Source of the DNA: Polytrichum commune
Taxonomy: Eukaryota > Streptophyta > Polytrichopsida > Polytrichales > Polytrichaceae
DNA length: 60,000 nucleotides
Direction of reading: 5' to 3'
Assembly (NCBI GenBank): GCA_950295325.1
Contig: OX485805.1
Span: 49,192,758-49,252,757 of the forward strand
Below are positions 34,517-47,930 of this stretch, one piece after another (position 1 is the stretch's first letter; each line of letters starts with the position of its first letter). A program made the position numbers and the translations under genes. The notes under the pieces are model-generated. The model did no database searches and was not told the origin of the DNA. It saw nothing but the letters and a program-made list of their open reading frames with translations.

Positions 34517-35695
34517 ATACCGCCGTCACTTTCTTCCCTTTATCTAAGTTTCTTCCCATAAAGGTAAGATAGTGGAGACCCATGTCAATGGCTAAATATA
34601 GAATAGAACACAACCATGTTGTTGAATAATGTTATGTCCCATGAGGCACTCGCATCGAATTTCCTTGGATGAAAGGTTACTATTCTAGTAGTCCATACGA
34701 GAGCTCAATTGCATGTTGGTGGCCCCTAGCGCTCCCTATCATCAAGCATATCATGTGGGTAACACTTCCAAAAGGCAAAACTAGGAAGAAGTCTTGCACA
34801 CCATTTATGGCCGTTCCTCGTAATAAAATCAAGTGACCCTTGCTTTGGAGAAACCGTGCCCAATTCCAATAAATCTCTCTCATTTCACCAGAAGTTCGAC
34901 ACACGAGTTGCTTAGTATTGTGATCTTTAGCCAACCATGTTGCGAACCCATCTCAATTTAACCAAGGCTTTCAATCAATTGAATCCTACTAATCGCACCA
35001 ATTCATGTATGAAAAAAAAAACTACGAGATTTGAGCTCACACAAATGAATCAGCTATACTAGTATAATCTTATACAGCATTCAAACTGTATCCCTACACC
35101 CATCGATCGTTGTATGCGATCGTGTTTTCCACTCTTATCGGTCGATTGTGTGATTAAACAGACGTTCAAAATCATGTACCCAAGTGAATATTAGATTGGA
35201 TACTTGTCGATGTTTGTACTGTGAAGCTCAAATCAAACTGTGTTATGGACGATGCAACGATAACCTCCTCGATCGCAGTCGTCGAGGAGTTACTCAGGGC
35301 TCTCAAGTTTTCTACCGTTCGTGCAGACAGGTGACTTTAAATCTGATGGTTTGATTTTTAATTCTGACAGGCTCACGGAACACTTGGTACTGGGGCAAGT
35401 TAAAATTTTGCAGCTTGAGGACAAGGGCAGAATTTAACCCTGATGTGAGCTGCTTCAGTACAATCGGGTAATTAAACGTCGTGGGGGCAGGCTCTGCCAC
35501 AAAACTTGAATTGGAAGTGTACCCAAATTATTGTGAGGTTCTCATCAGTCTGAGCCATGTGCTCCCTACAAAGGGCTGGGAGTCTGACGCACAGTGCCCA
35601 TCAGAGGCAGTACACTGTTTATGGTATTCAGTGTCAAATGCATAACAGGGTCACGTACCTTCTTTTGAGGCGTATTTCTAGGGTTGCACTAAGTT
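34517..35695. other. intergenic stretch, no gene seen
   Basis: No convincing coding potential on either strand. The longest open frames (34680-34934 and 35312-35500, minus) have no recognisable motif. Confidence 0.4.
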
Positions 35696-35707
35696 ACTTA
35701 TCAACAA

Positions 35708-35892
35708 TTTATTTTTGAGATAAAAGGTTGACAGGCCAATGCCAAAGCACAGGAGGCAGTTCACGACCACCTGGCAAGTTTTCCGTCAAGTAGAGAGGAG
35801 ATTTCATAGCCGGGAATCGATCTGCCAACCTCTTCCTTGAGATTAAGGTATCTCTCCACCATTGCCCGGTACTTTTGGGTCATTTCGGACCA
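35708..35892 (-). mobile_element. tRNA-derived SINE, 185 bp
   Basis: On the minus strand it has a tRNA-like head (GGCAATGGTGGAGAGA, then GATCGATTCCCGGC as box B) and ends in CTTTTATCTCAAAAATAAA. Flanked by a 12-bp duplication ACTTATCAACAA (35696-35707, 35893-35904). Same family as 58,594-58,795. Confidence 0.88.
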
Positions 35893-35938
35893 ACTTATCA
35901 ACAACTTCACCATGAGTTTCACCTCGTGACTCTGAGCA

Positions 35939-36305
35939 GCCCGGGCTAAATCACATTTGTGTTCGGTTAGGCCCCGCCCAGCCCCTCCCACGCCTCCTTC
36001 ACTGCCTGGTCTTCCTACCCACACTTGCGTGGGAACTCTTTCTTGTTGGGAGTCAATGTGACGATACCCGGTCACTTAAGCCATTAAGCGTCGGGTCACT
36101 TTGGCATGGGAAGGAACTCCATCAATTGATTTGGGAATAATGGAAGTGATGTCAACTTGAGTGTTTGTGATTTTGACCGGGTATTGTCACATTGGTTCCC
36201 AACGAGGAAGAGGTCCCACACAGGTGAGGGCGGGAAGACCGGGCAATGAAGGAGGCGTGGGAAGGGTGGGGCCTAGCCGAGCACAGATGTGATTTAGCCC
36301 GGGGC
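35939..36305. mobile_element. fold-back element with inverted arms of about 130 bp
   Basis: The left arm (about 35939-36075, starting GCCCGGGCTAAATCACA) is the reverse complement, with scattered differences, of the right arm (about 36172-36305, ending TGTGATTTAGCCCGGGG). About 100 bp separate them. No target duplication could be fixed, so the superfamily is open. Confidence 0.75.
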
Positions 36306-36309
36306 CTCT

Positions 36310-39300
36310 TGGCACGTTCATATGTGATTACTAATATCTTGATATGAGCGTGTTCAACAATGTCATGAGGTGTATGTCCATGTTACATCAAGGTCTGCAA
36401 GTTGACCAAAGTGCACACAAATGACACTTGATATTAATATGCTCAAGAATATCTTGCTCTTGCATACTAAAATGTAACACATGACACTCTTGCCATTAGT
36501 AAGCTTAGAAATATCTCCCCCCCCCCTTGCATACTAGAATGCAAAACTATAATTATCTCAAGTATCCCAAAGCGCTATGTTGAATATCATGATGTGAATA
36601 ACTTTTTTACTTAGAAGAGTTACTTATGTTGACGAATAATATCGTATTGGCAATTAGCGGACGTGGCACTTTGAGACCTCCAGGCATCTAGATTAGGCCT
36701 TCACAAATAGTGTACGTGACACTAAGGGTCATTTCACTCACGTGACTAAGAGCCCGTGACCATTACACTTCAAGCACTCTCATTGGTGGAAAAGATAGAG
36801 CCCGTCCGAGTTCACTTCACACTACACTTCAGGGACCAATGGAGTATGTGAACGCATGATGGATGGAAAGTCTACATGGATTCCTACATGGCATCGACTG
36901 GATCATGTTCCATGGTCATTTGAATTATTTTCAAAAACCACCTCTTGGAGATAGGCCTAACACAAAACCATGAGACCATGGCACTCCGAACTCTCACAAC
37001 CATTAATTTATTCTATTTTATCATGCGTGAGGACCCCCGCATGAATAGTAATTCATCGAAATAGCATTTGGTTGATGGCCTAGTCACATATGACTTCACA
37101 CTACACTTGAGGGTCCGTGATCACACTACATGATTTTGGAGGTATGTCGGGACGGCCTTTGGACACTTTTCTTTTGGGCTCTCCCAATTTCACGGTCACG
37201 GCTCTTGGCTCGTGTGCGAAGGGGCCCTAAATACCGGAAAACGATGTCGTACAACCGAGTCAAATCTTGAGGTCATTCGATCATCATAAGCTCAACTTCG
37301 TGAGTGACTCAACTTAGGGTTCTAATAGAAGTTGCGGTAAGAATGGCTCACCGGCCCATCATCATCATGCGCTAGCAGTACCACTTGTCGGTTGCAATAC
37401 ATATCGATAAGTTAGTCGCAGTTGACAAGCATTGATGAGCAAGAGCTGGTGGGAAAACTTGTGAGTACGCGTATATATTTGGTTTTGTGCGGCAATTGAA
37501 GAATGATGTGCCATTTGAGTTAATCTTCGGGACCCGCCTCTCGGGGGATAATGATGGTGTAGTGTGATTTCCTTGCCGTTGAAGATATTTGCATTTGTGC
37601 CGAAATTTAATTGATGTGCCATGTTAACGAGAGTGGTCTTCAAGACTTCCCATGTAGTAGCTAGTTACAAGTATATCATGCCACTTTCCATGGTTGTCAT
37701 TTAATGATCGTAAGATTATTCGCATGCATCCGTCAAGGATGAATTGTGTGGGCCATAGTCCAACATAGTAGAATCATGTGTGTAGTGTAGTGCTATGTTC
37801 GGGGAAAACCGATGGCTAGTTCATTATCAACCGATGGATTTCCACTCATGGCCGGTCCAAATTTCCAACCATCGGATGGCAATCCGACTATAATTTCAAT
37901 CCTCTGGCAATTAGCTGATGAACCAGAAAATGTCCCGGAAATGTAGCCGATTCTTCTTGTGAGTTACTGGATTTCAGCTGGAAGCATCCAGAGCGCTATT
38001 TGTCTGGGGCGTCTAATGATGCACTTGAGGAAGTACCCTTTAAACTTTAAACTTAAACCTTAAACTTTTTGAATTATGCAACCTTTCCATGACCAAATCC
38101 AATTGCTTCTATGAAGAATTGGGGGACCCTTGGCCTTCAAGCAGTTCAATTCCTGCCAAGGATATTAACTCTTCAAATTTAAAGTTTTGAACATGCCTTT
38201 CTTTTCACTTATTCAAGATTTTGTACTAAGAAATGATTTCTAATAAATTTTCATACATTTTTTAAACAATTAGTGCCGATATGAATTCCATTTAATCGGA
38301 TATTGGCCAATGAAAATATGAAAATATAGGCAATTGGCCGATTGATTTTACAAAAGACTGGCTCTTGCCGATGTAAATTGGAAAAAATCGGACCCTTCGT
38401 AGCAACTACCGGCAATTAGCCACTAAGGCTTCAAAAACTTCCCAAACTCTGGTGTAGTGTTGTGTAGTGTATCCTACGTAGATGTTTTTCCTCATATAAT
38501 TTCAGTTGAGTGTTTTGCTTAAAGACATAGTTGATGTCTTCAAAGAGAATTCTCAACCATGTTGTTGCATATTCATAGATATTGAGAAGTAGGTCTCCTA
38601 GGTTCGATAGAAATTACAAGCTGGGTTGGCAAATCTCCTTTCTTGAACATATTACGTTTCTATAACAATTCGAATGTCTCTAATGTGTTGATGATATGTG
38701 AAATTTTGCAAAGGTGAGCAACATGCTTGGAGGCAGATAAACATTTGCCGCACCTACCAACGAGGAGGTGAACTAACTATCTATTGTGTAGAGCTTGGGG
38801 ACTTTTTGGAAGCCAAATTAGCACGTAAATTAGGATGGTAAATGGGTGCAAGCACAATTTAGTGGACAACCCTTGATGCTTACAAAGGTTTATTAAGAAA
38901 ATTGGATTCAAAACTCTATACTAACTTTGAATTTTGTAAGGAAAAGAATATCCACATTTAGAAAACTTATTAACTTACAAAGTCAGTCATTTTATGTTGA
39001 TATATTTTTCTTAAAATATGCATGATCTAGAAGACAGTGCAAGTGGTGTGCAAGTAGGTAATATTAAACTAGTAATTGTCTAATTTTTTTCTAAATACAA
39101 AGAAATTATATCCAATGGATGATTTTCTACAACGAGAACATTTGATGATGCCCTCAAGGGACTTACAAGTAATTGTTGTTGTTTAGGGCTTATAAGAAAT
39201 TAATATGTAATTTATTATGAAAAAACTTACGTTTAATTGATTTTCTTATTTGAGACTAATGAAACACTTCATATTTACTGCCAAAAAAGCAAACAAGACC

Positions 39301-40967
39301 ACCGGGGTCCAAGGTTATGAGAGGGGCAACTCTTTAAGGTGCACTCGGCGAAACTAGACAATCCCAAGAAGGGTATGATGCTTTTGCATGAGGAAACTAA
39401 ACCAACATTTCACAATTTGACATTCCAAGAGATGTTGGAGTTAGACAAGTGGTAAGAGAAATACTTGTTTTTACCCCACAATGCGTTGCAGTCATTTCTC
39501 AAATCGGGGGAGGGGGGGGGGTGGGACTCTTCATACCACATACAACCTAATGTGAGTGTAAGAAGGGGCATTATTTGAGGCATTAGCATAGATACTATAC
39601 ACAAGGGAGAGGTATTGATTTACTCTAGTGTGTAAATTAAAAAAAGGCTACTAATTTTTTCAAGTAAAGGTAGATGTACAAAAGGGGGCCCGAAGATTTA
39701 GAGAAAAAATTGAGAATAAATGTGTTAGTTTTATCCATTATTGACATATGGTAAAAATCCTCAATGACTCCCTTGTCCATTCTTGTTAGAGTTTGCATTT
39801 GGGTTCTAATACAAGCTAGAGGCTCTTGGAATGCTCATAGGCTCCTTTGAGTTTCTCTCTCCAGATTGTGGCTAAGTTATTATGCTATTGTCTTTGTTTA
39901 TTAGATGTAATCATTGAGTTATATGCTATGAATAAAAAAAAGTTCAATGACTTTCTTATTAGAAAGTGAACATGAATGTTACATGTAATAAAGGCTTAAT
40001 TGATTCATAATACATATTGTATATATGTAGTGGAGGCATTTATCATATTAAATTGAAATCTCGGTGTGAATACATGAAATCCATTTTCTAGCATGTTATT
40101 AGTAAGTATACATTTTTTTCTCTAAAAACCTCTTGTATATAGGAGGTTTAATTTCATAATGACCCATGCACTTCATTTGGGTTTCCAATGAAGAATCCAA
40201 CCCCAACGTTTCTCAACCAATGAGAGAATTTAGAAAATGATGATCATGGTCATTGTTCACTAGTGTAAACATAACTTAAACTACCAAAATGCAACACAAA
40301 TTGAGAATGGAATTCATGCACACCATGTACCCTACCATTATTAGGATTGAAAGCCTAATATGGACAAGGAAAGCACCCTCAAATGTTATAACAATGGGAA
40401 AAAATTCAGGGCCCTCAATACTACTATATTCAATTTGTGCAAGTGATTTGAAAAAGTTCTAGACAATCACATGCATTTTGATGTAGATATTTTGAAACGT
40501 GCAAAATGACCCAAAAATTCTTCACACCGAAATCTAAACATGATCCTTTAGGGGTTAGATATATGCGACACCTTCAAACTTATACTCCTATATAAAAATT
40601 TTGGGTGGAAAACTAAAGGGACAAACATCAACATTTATAGCTAAGAATTGCCAAAAATTATATATAATCCACCAAAATATACAATCAAAAGGTAATAATA
40701 CCTTAACATATGTATACAAGAAAATAAAAACTTTGCAAATGGGCTTCCAATGTTTGTAGGCAAAAATAGTTCATGTCATACTACATCTCAAATGGTAGAT
40801 TTCTGTCCAATAATCCTCTATGAATAACCCTTACTCTAGAGGGGCTCTAGATCTCCCCGACCCCCAACAACCTTGAAACCAAACCCCACACTCCAGGGTG
40901 TTGGGTTGAGGACGGGTGATGGTGGTGGATGAGCCATCTTTAGACTAGATACATCTAGGGTCTCCCC
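36310..40967. other. repeat-derived stretch, no gene seen
   Basis: No believable open frame. At 37.8-38.5 kb short motifs recur (CCGAT, GGCAATTAG) between two copies of GTGTAGTG, perhaps an undefined element. Near 39,255-39,330 there is a SINE/LINE-like end (TACTGCCAAAAAAGCAAACA..CACCGGGGTCC). Confidence 0.4.
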
Positions 40968-41561
40968 CAGGGTTGTCTATTGTGTCGTGACGGAGGCTAA
41001 TCTCGGCATAATGTCGTGCCGTCACGACACGTATCCATCACGACATTATGCCGGATGCTGTCTTTATCCTGACAGACTTGAATTTTACCGAATTATGTGT
41101 GTAATTACATTCCCCCATTTCAGACACGTAGGATGTAAGATGTCCACGTGTGATGACATGTCAGCAAAGTAAAGGTAAAGTGGGGAAAAAATTACTAGCG
41201 CCCGTCCGCCCCGTTCCCGCCCCCGTTCCCCCCCCCCCCCCCGTCCACCCCCGTACGCCCACCCCCCACCCCCGTCCGCCCCACGCCCTCCTTAGTCATA
41301 TTTTACTACTTTGATTTTAACAGAATGATAAACAAAATGGCAAAATGGTTTACCTGGCACTAGGCATTTCCACGTCCACGTCGGCCTTTTCTGCCACATA
41401 GGATGCCACCTTGGCAAGAAGGTAAGTATTTTACCCACCCTACTAGCTTCCCCCTAGGTTGACCCTACGTGGACCCTATTGTGTCGTGACGGAGGGGTCT
41501 GTCACGACACGACACGTCATGATGGCACGACACCGTCATGACGTCGGAATAGACAACCCTG
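40968..41561. mobile_element. hAT-like MITE, 594 bp, with short GC-rich core
   Basis: Inverted ends CAGGGTTGTCTATTG / ATAGACAACCCTG with subterminal TCGTGACGGA arms. Flanks are GTCTCCCC (40960-40967) and GTCTCCTC (41562-41569), an 8-bp duplication with one mismatch. In the middle (41,205-41,290) is a short CCCGTCCGCCCCGTTCCC-like tract, the unexpanded form of the minisatellite in the sister copy at 47,931. Confidence 0.88.
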
Positions 41562-41569
41562 GTCTCCTC

Positions 41570-44500
41570 TATATGTATGGTGTTGTTGTAAATTTGTGTA
41601 TAGGTTTTAATGTTCCATCTAAGGCATTATATATTTACATTGCTAAGAAAAACAATACCCTAGTCCTATGTATATTACTAGCTCGGACTTGTGTATCTCA
41701 CTCCGTTGCACATGTGCATATGAATTGATATGTTGGCATCCTTATCTCCCACTCACTCCATCGCACCCATACATACAATTTAAATATCCCAAGCCAATCC
41801 AGCCCTATACACCCATGCAACTATATCCCCATGTTCATGCGTACCTGCCACATGCATGTATGCTCATAAACATGCCCCCCCCCCATGACCTACCACATGC
41901 CCCTTGGCCCATGCCATGTAGCCACCTTGGCTCCATGCCCGCCACCTCCCCTGGGTTTTCCCTGCCTCTTGCACTTATAGCAACCCCCTTGGTAAGGAAT
42001 CCTTTGCATGTGGCCCTTTTCTTTGGATAATTTTTTGTTTTTATAGCAAGACCGGTGGGGAATAGTGGGAAACGGCCTTACCACCATGGCCACCACCAAG
42101 TTTTCTATTGTATAATATACCTACATAACCCATCATTATAATTAATAACCCCTCTATGCACCCAAGTACAAATATCTAGTGTAACCCTCCCCTCCCCCCC
42201 TCCCCCAAAGGAAAATTACGGGAGTTTGAGGCCACTTCACAACCAAAAAAAAATCTTTTATTAGCCTCCCTTACATAAAATCTAACTTCACAAAGCACAT
42301 ATCCCTATATTTCATCAAAATTTGAGGAATTCAAAGGTCACAAGTTCATGCTTCAATTTGGACAACTATTTTGTTTGTATTTAGTGTCACAAACACTATT
42401 TGCAAAGGGCCTTAACTTGATGACTAAATGCCTAGACGTCTCAAAGTCTCACATTCAATAATTGTCAACATAAGTAATTTTTTTAATTGATTTTTCTTAC
42501 AACAATTAGCATAGCACATTGGGATAATTGAGATGATTGTTTTGCGTTTAAGTATGCAAGGGGAAAATATTTTTGAGCATGTTAATGGCAAGTGTCATGT
42601 GTTTACATTCTAGTATTCAAGATGTTCTTGACCATACGAATGCAAAGTGTCATTTGTGTGCACTTTAGTTATCTGGTAGGCCATTGTGTAACATAGGCAT
42701 ACACCTCATAACAATATTGAACATACTCATGCCAAGATGTTAGTAAACGCACTTGATCGCCAAGTGTTAGAAGGTGACACTAATGATGAAGTTATTGATA
42801 GTTGGGGTAACCTAAGATACCCCTTAAAATAGGTAAGTGACACTAATACACATGTTATACTATATGCCATAAACAATGTGCTAAGTAAAGTACCTCTCAC
42901 CATCCAACATAAAAACTTGTTCCTTATAGATTTTGGACAATTAATCTTAAATGACTTGGACTAATATGGGTCTTTGAACCTAAATACGGCATCTAAATAA
43001 CTAAATTCAATGTTTCTATGTTGGATGAATGAAAGTCATACTTGTATGCGGTAATTCCCTCTCCCTCTCACATTAGTAAATTACTTAGGAAGGTGACTCA
43101 CATCTAGATCTAAATGTAGATTTTTTTTAATTCTTTTTTTGAGACAGAAGGCCAAACTAGCCAACGCCAAGTGACTAAATGTAGATCTATAAGATCTCTA
43201 AAAATAAACAAAGATAGAACATTCCTTCACGGACATCCATTAATGAACATGAAATCTAGTGGTTAAGCTTGAATGGAATCTATATCTAATAAGTAGCCAA
43301 AAATATGACAAAAACTTCACGGACCTTTCGCATGGCCAACAAAAAAGCAAGACGACTTCATGGCCCACAAGAATGTGATTATCATCTAGAAGATTAATAG
43401 CACAAAATTAGTGGTGGCCCAAATGGAAAAATGGCTCCAATAGCAGTCCAAATGTGCACAGATTTTGACATGAAAAAATTTGTGTCAAAGCCAAGTGTTT
43501 GAAAGAGCCATATTTTGTACTAGTGGGTACTACAAGAAATTAAGACTACGAGATCACATGTACAATCCTAAACATGGTATTTGTGAAGACATCATATGGC
43601 ACGCAAAAATGTCACAAATGCTGTTTTCTCGAATACAAGGACGACCAACTTGAATTGGTCTTTGGAGGCAACTTTTGCCAACTAAATCTGGATGTATGTA
43701 CACAATGCTACTAGCATGTGCAAGTGATAACGAGGGAAGAAGCTCTTTTGTATCATGAATGTTATGTTCCTCATTGTTACTTTAAAGGCTGTGGATAGCA
43801 ATCAAAACATAACACTTATGATGTAAAAATACCTCCTCTTTACTCTACAAGCTTGTATCATAGATGCCCATACAAAATTAGTTTCAAAATACAAATTTTT
43901 CAAATTTGAATTGCACTTCACAAGACTAAAAACTGAGTCGGCCTTGAAAGAAAAAGAAAAAGAAAAAGAAAAACGTCAGATGTGAATGTGACGTTTTCAC
44001 AAACCCTATGTTTAATATGACACATTTGGGGAGTGAGAAAAAACCATCGTATAATTTATCAAGGTGCCACATATTCAATTATATGAAAAATTGAATCTCT
44101 TTGTCACATAATGAGGTGCTTCATGCAAACACACACTAGATATTTGCCATATATACAGAATAATTTTTTTCAAATGTCTTTACTAATATACAAATTTCTC
44201 TCATTAAATCTATGTGGACTTGAAGAAGGACTCAATAGTCCAGCGATGTTGTCTCTTCAAATTAGCAACATACATCTTATTGAGCTTCTTCGATATGGCT
44301 TGCAAATTCATTACATTTGCAGGGTAAACTCTGATGGGTTGATCATAACAATGTACCTAACAATTGAGCATGATAGGTGGAGATCTATCATTAACTACTA
44401 AAATGTCCAAGGGTTTTGCATTAAGGTCAAAACTAGGTGGCTCTATTCTCTATCCCAAACACAAATCAACCAACTCTAACATGCAATATTCAACTTCAAT

Positions 44501-44969
44501 ATTGTCTTCATCTTCCATTATTAGAGAATCTCACCTTACCCAAGCTGCAATATTGACATGAGGAGTGCTAGATCTTCAGACTCCTTGGTCGGTTTTGATT
44601 TTTTCTTGGTCGGTTTTGATTCAATAAATTCCTCGGAAGTGATCGATAATTCTCCTGAAGTCTCGAACTTCAACCGGTTATTTCTCAAACTCAACCGGTT
44701 CATCTCTGTAACTAACTGCTGGGTCTCCCCAATCATTGGACAGAATTAGAAGCGAGTAAATTCATGTGGCCTTTCAGATCCCACGGTAAGCAGTTAGAAC
44801 TGACAGTCCTGTGATTCCAAGGATGATTGAATTAAATGGGCTTATTAAGTACATAGCTAGCTAGCTAGGCAGTGAGTCGTAGCCAGCCAAATCTATAAGT
44901 TTGTTAAATAACTGGCAACTTTTTCACTCCACTTTCTGTCAGCACTTCGACATTCCCGACAACCCAGTA
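41570..44969. other. repeat-derived stretch, no gene seen
   Basis: Low coding potential throughout. It contains C runs (41,878; 42,190), a GAAAAA microsatellite (43,949-43,972), a truncated SINE (43,122-43,174) and a fragment of the ACCGGTT-type MITE near 44,620-44,740. Confidence 0.4.
43122..43174 (-). mobile_element. severely truncated SINE (53 bp) with 12-bp target duplication
   Basis: Only the 3' end of the 58,594-type SINE is present (minus strand: CTTGGCGTTGGC..GGCCTTCTGTCTCAAAAAAA). It is flanked by CTAAATGTAGAT on both sides (43110-43121, 43175-43186). Confidence 0.75.
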
Positions 44970-46195
44970 CAGTCTAACCTTGATAATGTCACCCTTGTTA
45001 ATAGAACACCTTCATATTGTCACCTAAAAGTTTGAAACCGATTTTCATAGTGTAAAACTCCCTCGTTATTATCCCTATCACCCTTGGTAATGTCACTATT
45101 TTTTTCCAAAATCCGTAGTGTAAATGTGATAATACCAAGTATGGATGGATTGTATGTGATGGTTGGATGGACAGATTGTAGTAGACCCATTGATTGTTGA
45201 TAGCAGTGATGATGAGTCTAAAGTAGTGAAGCTAAGCGTAGCACAAAAAATATGCTAAAGATGTTTTGAATTTTATGGCTAGCCAAGGTTCTTAGATTTT
45301 CAACACTCTGGAGTTGTTAGGAATGGAAAAAATCCATGACAAACTCATTAGAATTGGTGTTGCACATTTACACGGGTAGATCACTCTAAGGCATTTTTGT
45401 GCACCACGTGCAGCTGGGGGTTTTTTTTGTTTTGGGGCTATTTACCTTCAAGGGCTGAATTAAAGCCTCCCTATAATTACTTAAATTTCAAAACTGGCCC
45501 ATTTGTTTGCACCCTTCCATTACTTATATTTTCCAAGTCACTGCAATTTTTTGTACTCTATATTCCTTTTAAGTAATTTTGGACAGACAGAAATCCCAAT
45601 TATCATCCATCCCCGTGAGTTCTAAACCCATTTACATACCATACTAAACATACCTTCTAGGATCCTTATCTTTAGCCCCTATATTAATTTTACAAAAAAA
45701 CAATGGCCCACATTTTATGTCCACCTAACTTACTTATAATGGGATTTTCTACATTTAATGGCCCCTTCATTATTTGGAATTCCTTTATAATTTTTATTTC
45801 AAATGATTTTAATCCTCTCTATATTATGTCGCATGTCGTTTTTAAAATGCACTAAGTGATCTACCCGTGCACATTTAACATCAACAAAACAATGTGACAT
45901 TAGAAGCTTCTTTGTCTCTAGTGAGAGGTCTTTACTTGATCTCAATGACACATTATGATGTGCTCTTGTTGTTATTCACAATTTTGAATTAGATTTTACA
46001 TTCAAAAACATTGAAGTCTCGTATTTGTTATTTTCTTTTTTACATTTACATTTTATTTTGATTTTCTACCTATTTTTTTGATAATATCACATTATGCACA
46101 AATCTTCAAAATGTGACATTATCAAATATGTCACACCTTGTTTATATCACTCTTTTTGGTGAAACGGATGGTGTGACATTATCAAGGTTAGACTG
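44970..46195 (+). mobile_element. pogo/Tc1-mariner-type transposon remnant
   Basis: Inverted ends identical over 23 bp, beginning CAGTCTAACCTTGATAATGT, are flanked by TA on both sides (44968-44969, 46196-46197), the target preference of Tc1/mariner elements. The interior at 45.19-45.37 kb reads as a broken protein (VLNFMASQG, then MEKIHDKLIRIGVAHLH) resembling the C-terminal end of pogo-type transposases, interrupted by a stop. A 499-bp hAT-like MITE is inserted in it at 45,371. Most of the transposase is missing. Confidence 0.82.
45371..45869. mobile_element. hAT-like MITE, 499 bp, nested in the pogo-type remnant
   Basis: Ends CACGGGTAGATCACT / AGTGATCTACCCGTG, flanked by a perfect 8-bp duplication CACATTTA (45363-45370, 45870-45877). 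The ends match those of the 410-bp elements at 31.8 and 34.1 kb, but the interior differs. Confidence 0.9.
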
Positions 46196-46378
46196 TAAAT
46201 TCAATGGCATAGCAGAGAATATTTTAGGGTACGTGGCATTTGCTTCTGCTGCTCCGTAAAGGGGGGGAATAAGGTATCTCCATATTGCACATTGGAACAA
46301 GGTCATTGCAATCATCGGACTTTGAACCATAGACTTGCCATTGAAACTTGATGAAGGACGAGGTTTCCTTATCTCTAG

Positions 46379-46604
46379 CAGTGATTGGGGGAACCGGCAG
46401 TTAGTTACGAATGAACCAGTTGAGTTTGAGGAATAATTGGTTGATGTTCAAGACTGCAGGAGAATTACCGATCATTCTAGAGGAATTTATAAAATATATC
46501 CCAATTTAATAAAGGAAAACTAGAGGATGTCAACATGGAACCGGTTGGACTTGCAAAACACTAGGATCTCAACCGATTATGCCCTAAAATCTCCGCGATC
46601 ACTG
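46379..46604. mobile_element. ACCGGTT-type MITE, 226 bp, with 8-bp duplication
   Basis: Ends CAGTGATTGGGG / CGCGATCACTG, flanked by a perfect duplication ATCTCTAG (46371-46378, 46605-46612). The interior repeats AACCGGTTGG-like words. Related copies lie at 27.0-27.97, 44.62-44.74, 46.78-47.01 and 58.52-58.97 kb. Size and duplication again suggest hAT. Confidence 0.85.
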
Positions 46605-46783
46605 ATCTCTAGAGCAGTGATCGGGAGTTGATGAATACCTTGCACCATAGTTTTCCAGGCTTTACCAATATGCCCCCCACACCTTAGAACCTGTCACGCC
46701 GTTTTCTTTCTTGGTTCTCATTGATTTTGACATTGGCTTTGTTGGCCTTCTATCTCAAAAAAAGAAAAGAAAGAAAAGAGCAC

Positions 46784-47006
46784 TGATCGGGGAGGATTTT
46801 GGGCATAATTGGTTGAGATCCTCGTGTTTGTAAGTCCAACCGGTTACATGTTGACATCCTTCAATTTTTCTTTATTAGATTGGGGTATATTCTATAAATT
46901 CCTCTAAAATGATCGGTAATTTTCTTGCAGTCTTGAACTTCAACCGGTTATTTCTCAAACTCAACGGGTTCATCTGTAATTAACTGCCGGTTCTCCATGA
47001 TCATGG
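46784..47006. mobile_element. ACCGGTT-type MITE, inverted copy
   Basis: Inverted relative to 46,379-46,604 (CACTGATCGGGGAGGATTTT..CAACCGGTTACATGTTGACAT..AACCGGTTATTTCTC). It directly follows an A-rich SINE end (TTGGCCTTCTATCTCAAAAA, near 46,750). The target duplication is not clear. Confidence 0.7.
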
Positions 47007-47029
47007 CTCTAGAGATATAATTAGACTTA

Positions 47030-47150
47030 TGTTGCTATTGCTCTTATAATGCAGTTGAGAATGAGGCACATTTTGTGTTGGAATGTCCCCTATGCAACCC
47101 CATTAGAGATAAGTTTCTATCATTGTTTGAGAACGTAGTTCCAGGGGCCT
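47030..47150 (+). pseudogene. LINE fragment, C-terminal zinc-binding region
   Basis: One open stretch reads CCYCSYNAVENEAHFVLECP and then CNPIRDKFLSLFENV. The CxxC...HxxxxC spacing and the HFVLECP block are the zf-RVT region at the end of plant LINE reverse-transcriptase proteins. It is cut off by a T-rich insertion near 47,158. Confidence 0.7.
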
Positions 47151-47930
47151 CAAGCCTTTTTTTTTATTAGACCAACAAGTTAGCGTTAGCCTCTATCTCA
47201 CAGAGGCTACCGCACTCCGCCACTTTAAAGAATCAAATTGTTTGGAACCATCCTCATGTAATTTCAGTCCCATTAGCATTTTTGGCTTCCTGGACTTTAA
47301 AATCAGTTTCAGTTTATTTCATTGGAACAAGTTTATAAGAAGTGGTAAATGGTCTTTACATTTGATCAATAGTGTGGATTGATTCCCAACGTTATGGATC
47401 ACATGAGATGGGGTTCATCATGTCCTTTGCTTTTATCAAGGGCCTCTAAGTTATTGATTATTGGGCAGCTTCTCTATGTGGTGCATGGGGTGAATAGGTG
47501 TAATACTGTATTTTGTTGGCAAAATGCAATGATTGTAGACGAACGTACTTCTCATTCATTCAACATAAAAGCCCTGAAATGATATGCATCCCCGAGGTTA
47601 GTTTCTTGGGTTGATTTGACATTGGCATTAGTATTAAAAACCATGAATTAATCCCGTGCAAGTCATTTGAGATCAATTGGTTGCAAAATTATAATGTACG
47701 GGGGTCAAGTTTTTATGTTGGAACTTGGATGGATGAGATTTAAGCTCACATGCAAAACTATCTAACACCTATTTTGTTGGTTAGATGGTTTCCTTCTTCC
47801 TATTAAGGAGATTATAGAAAGACTCTCAATGCGAGCTCTATTGGGCTTTAATGCACTTATCTAAATGAGAACATACATATCTACATTGTCATGAAGAATA
47901 CTTGACATGAATTTCAAGTTTTCTGATCCT

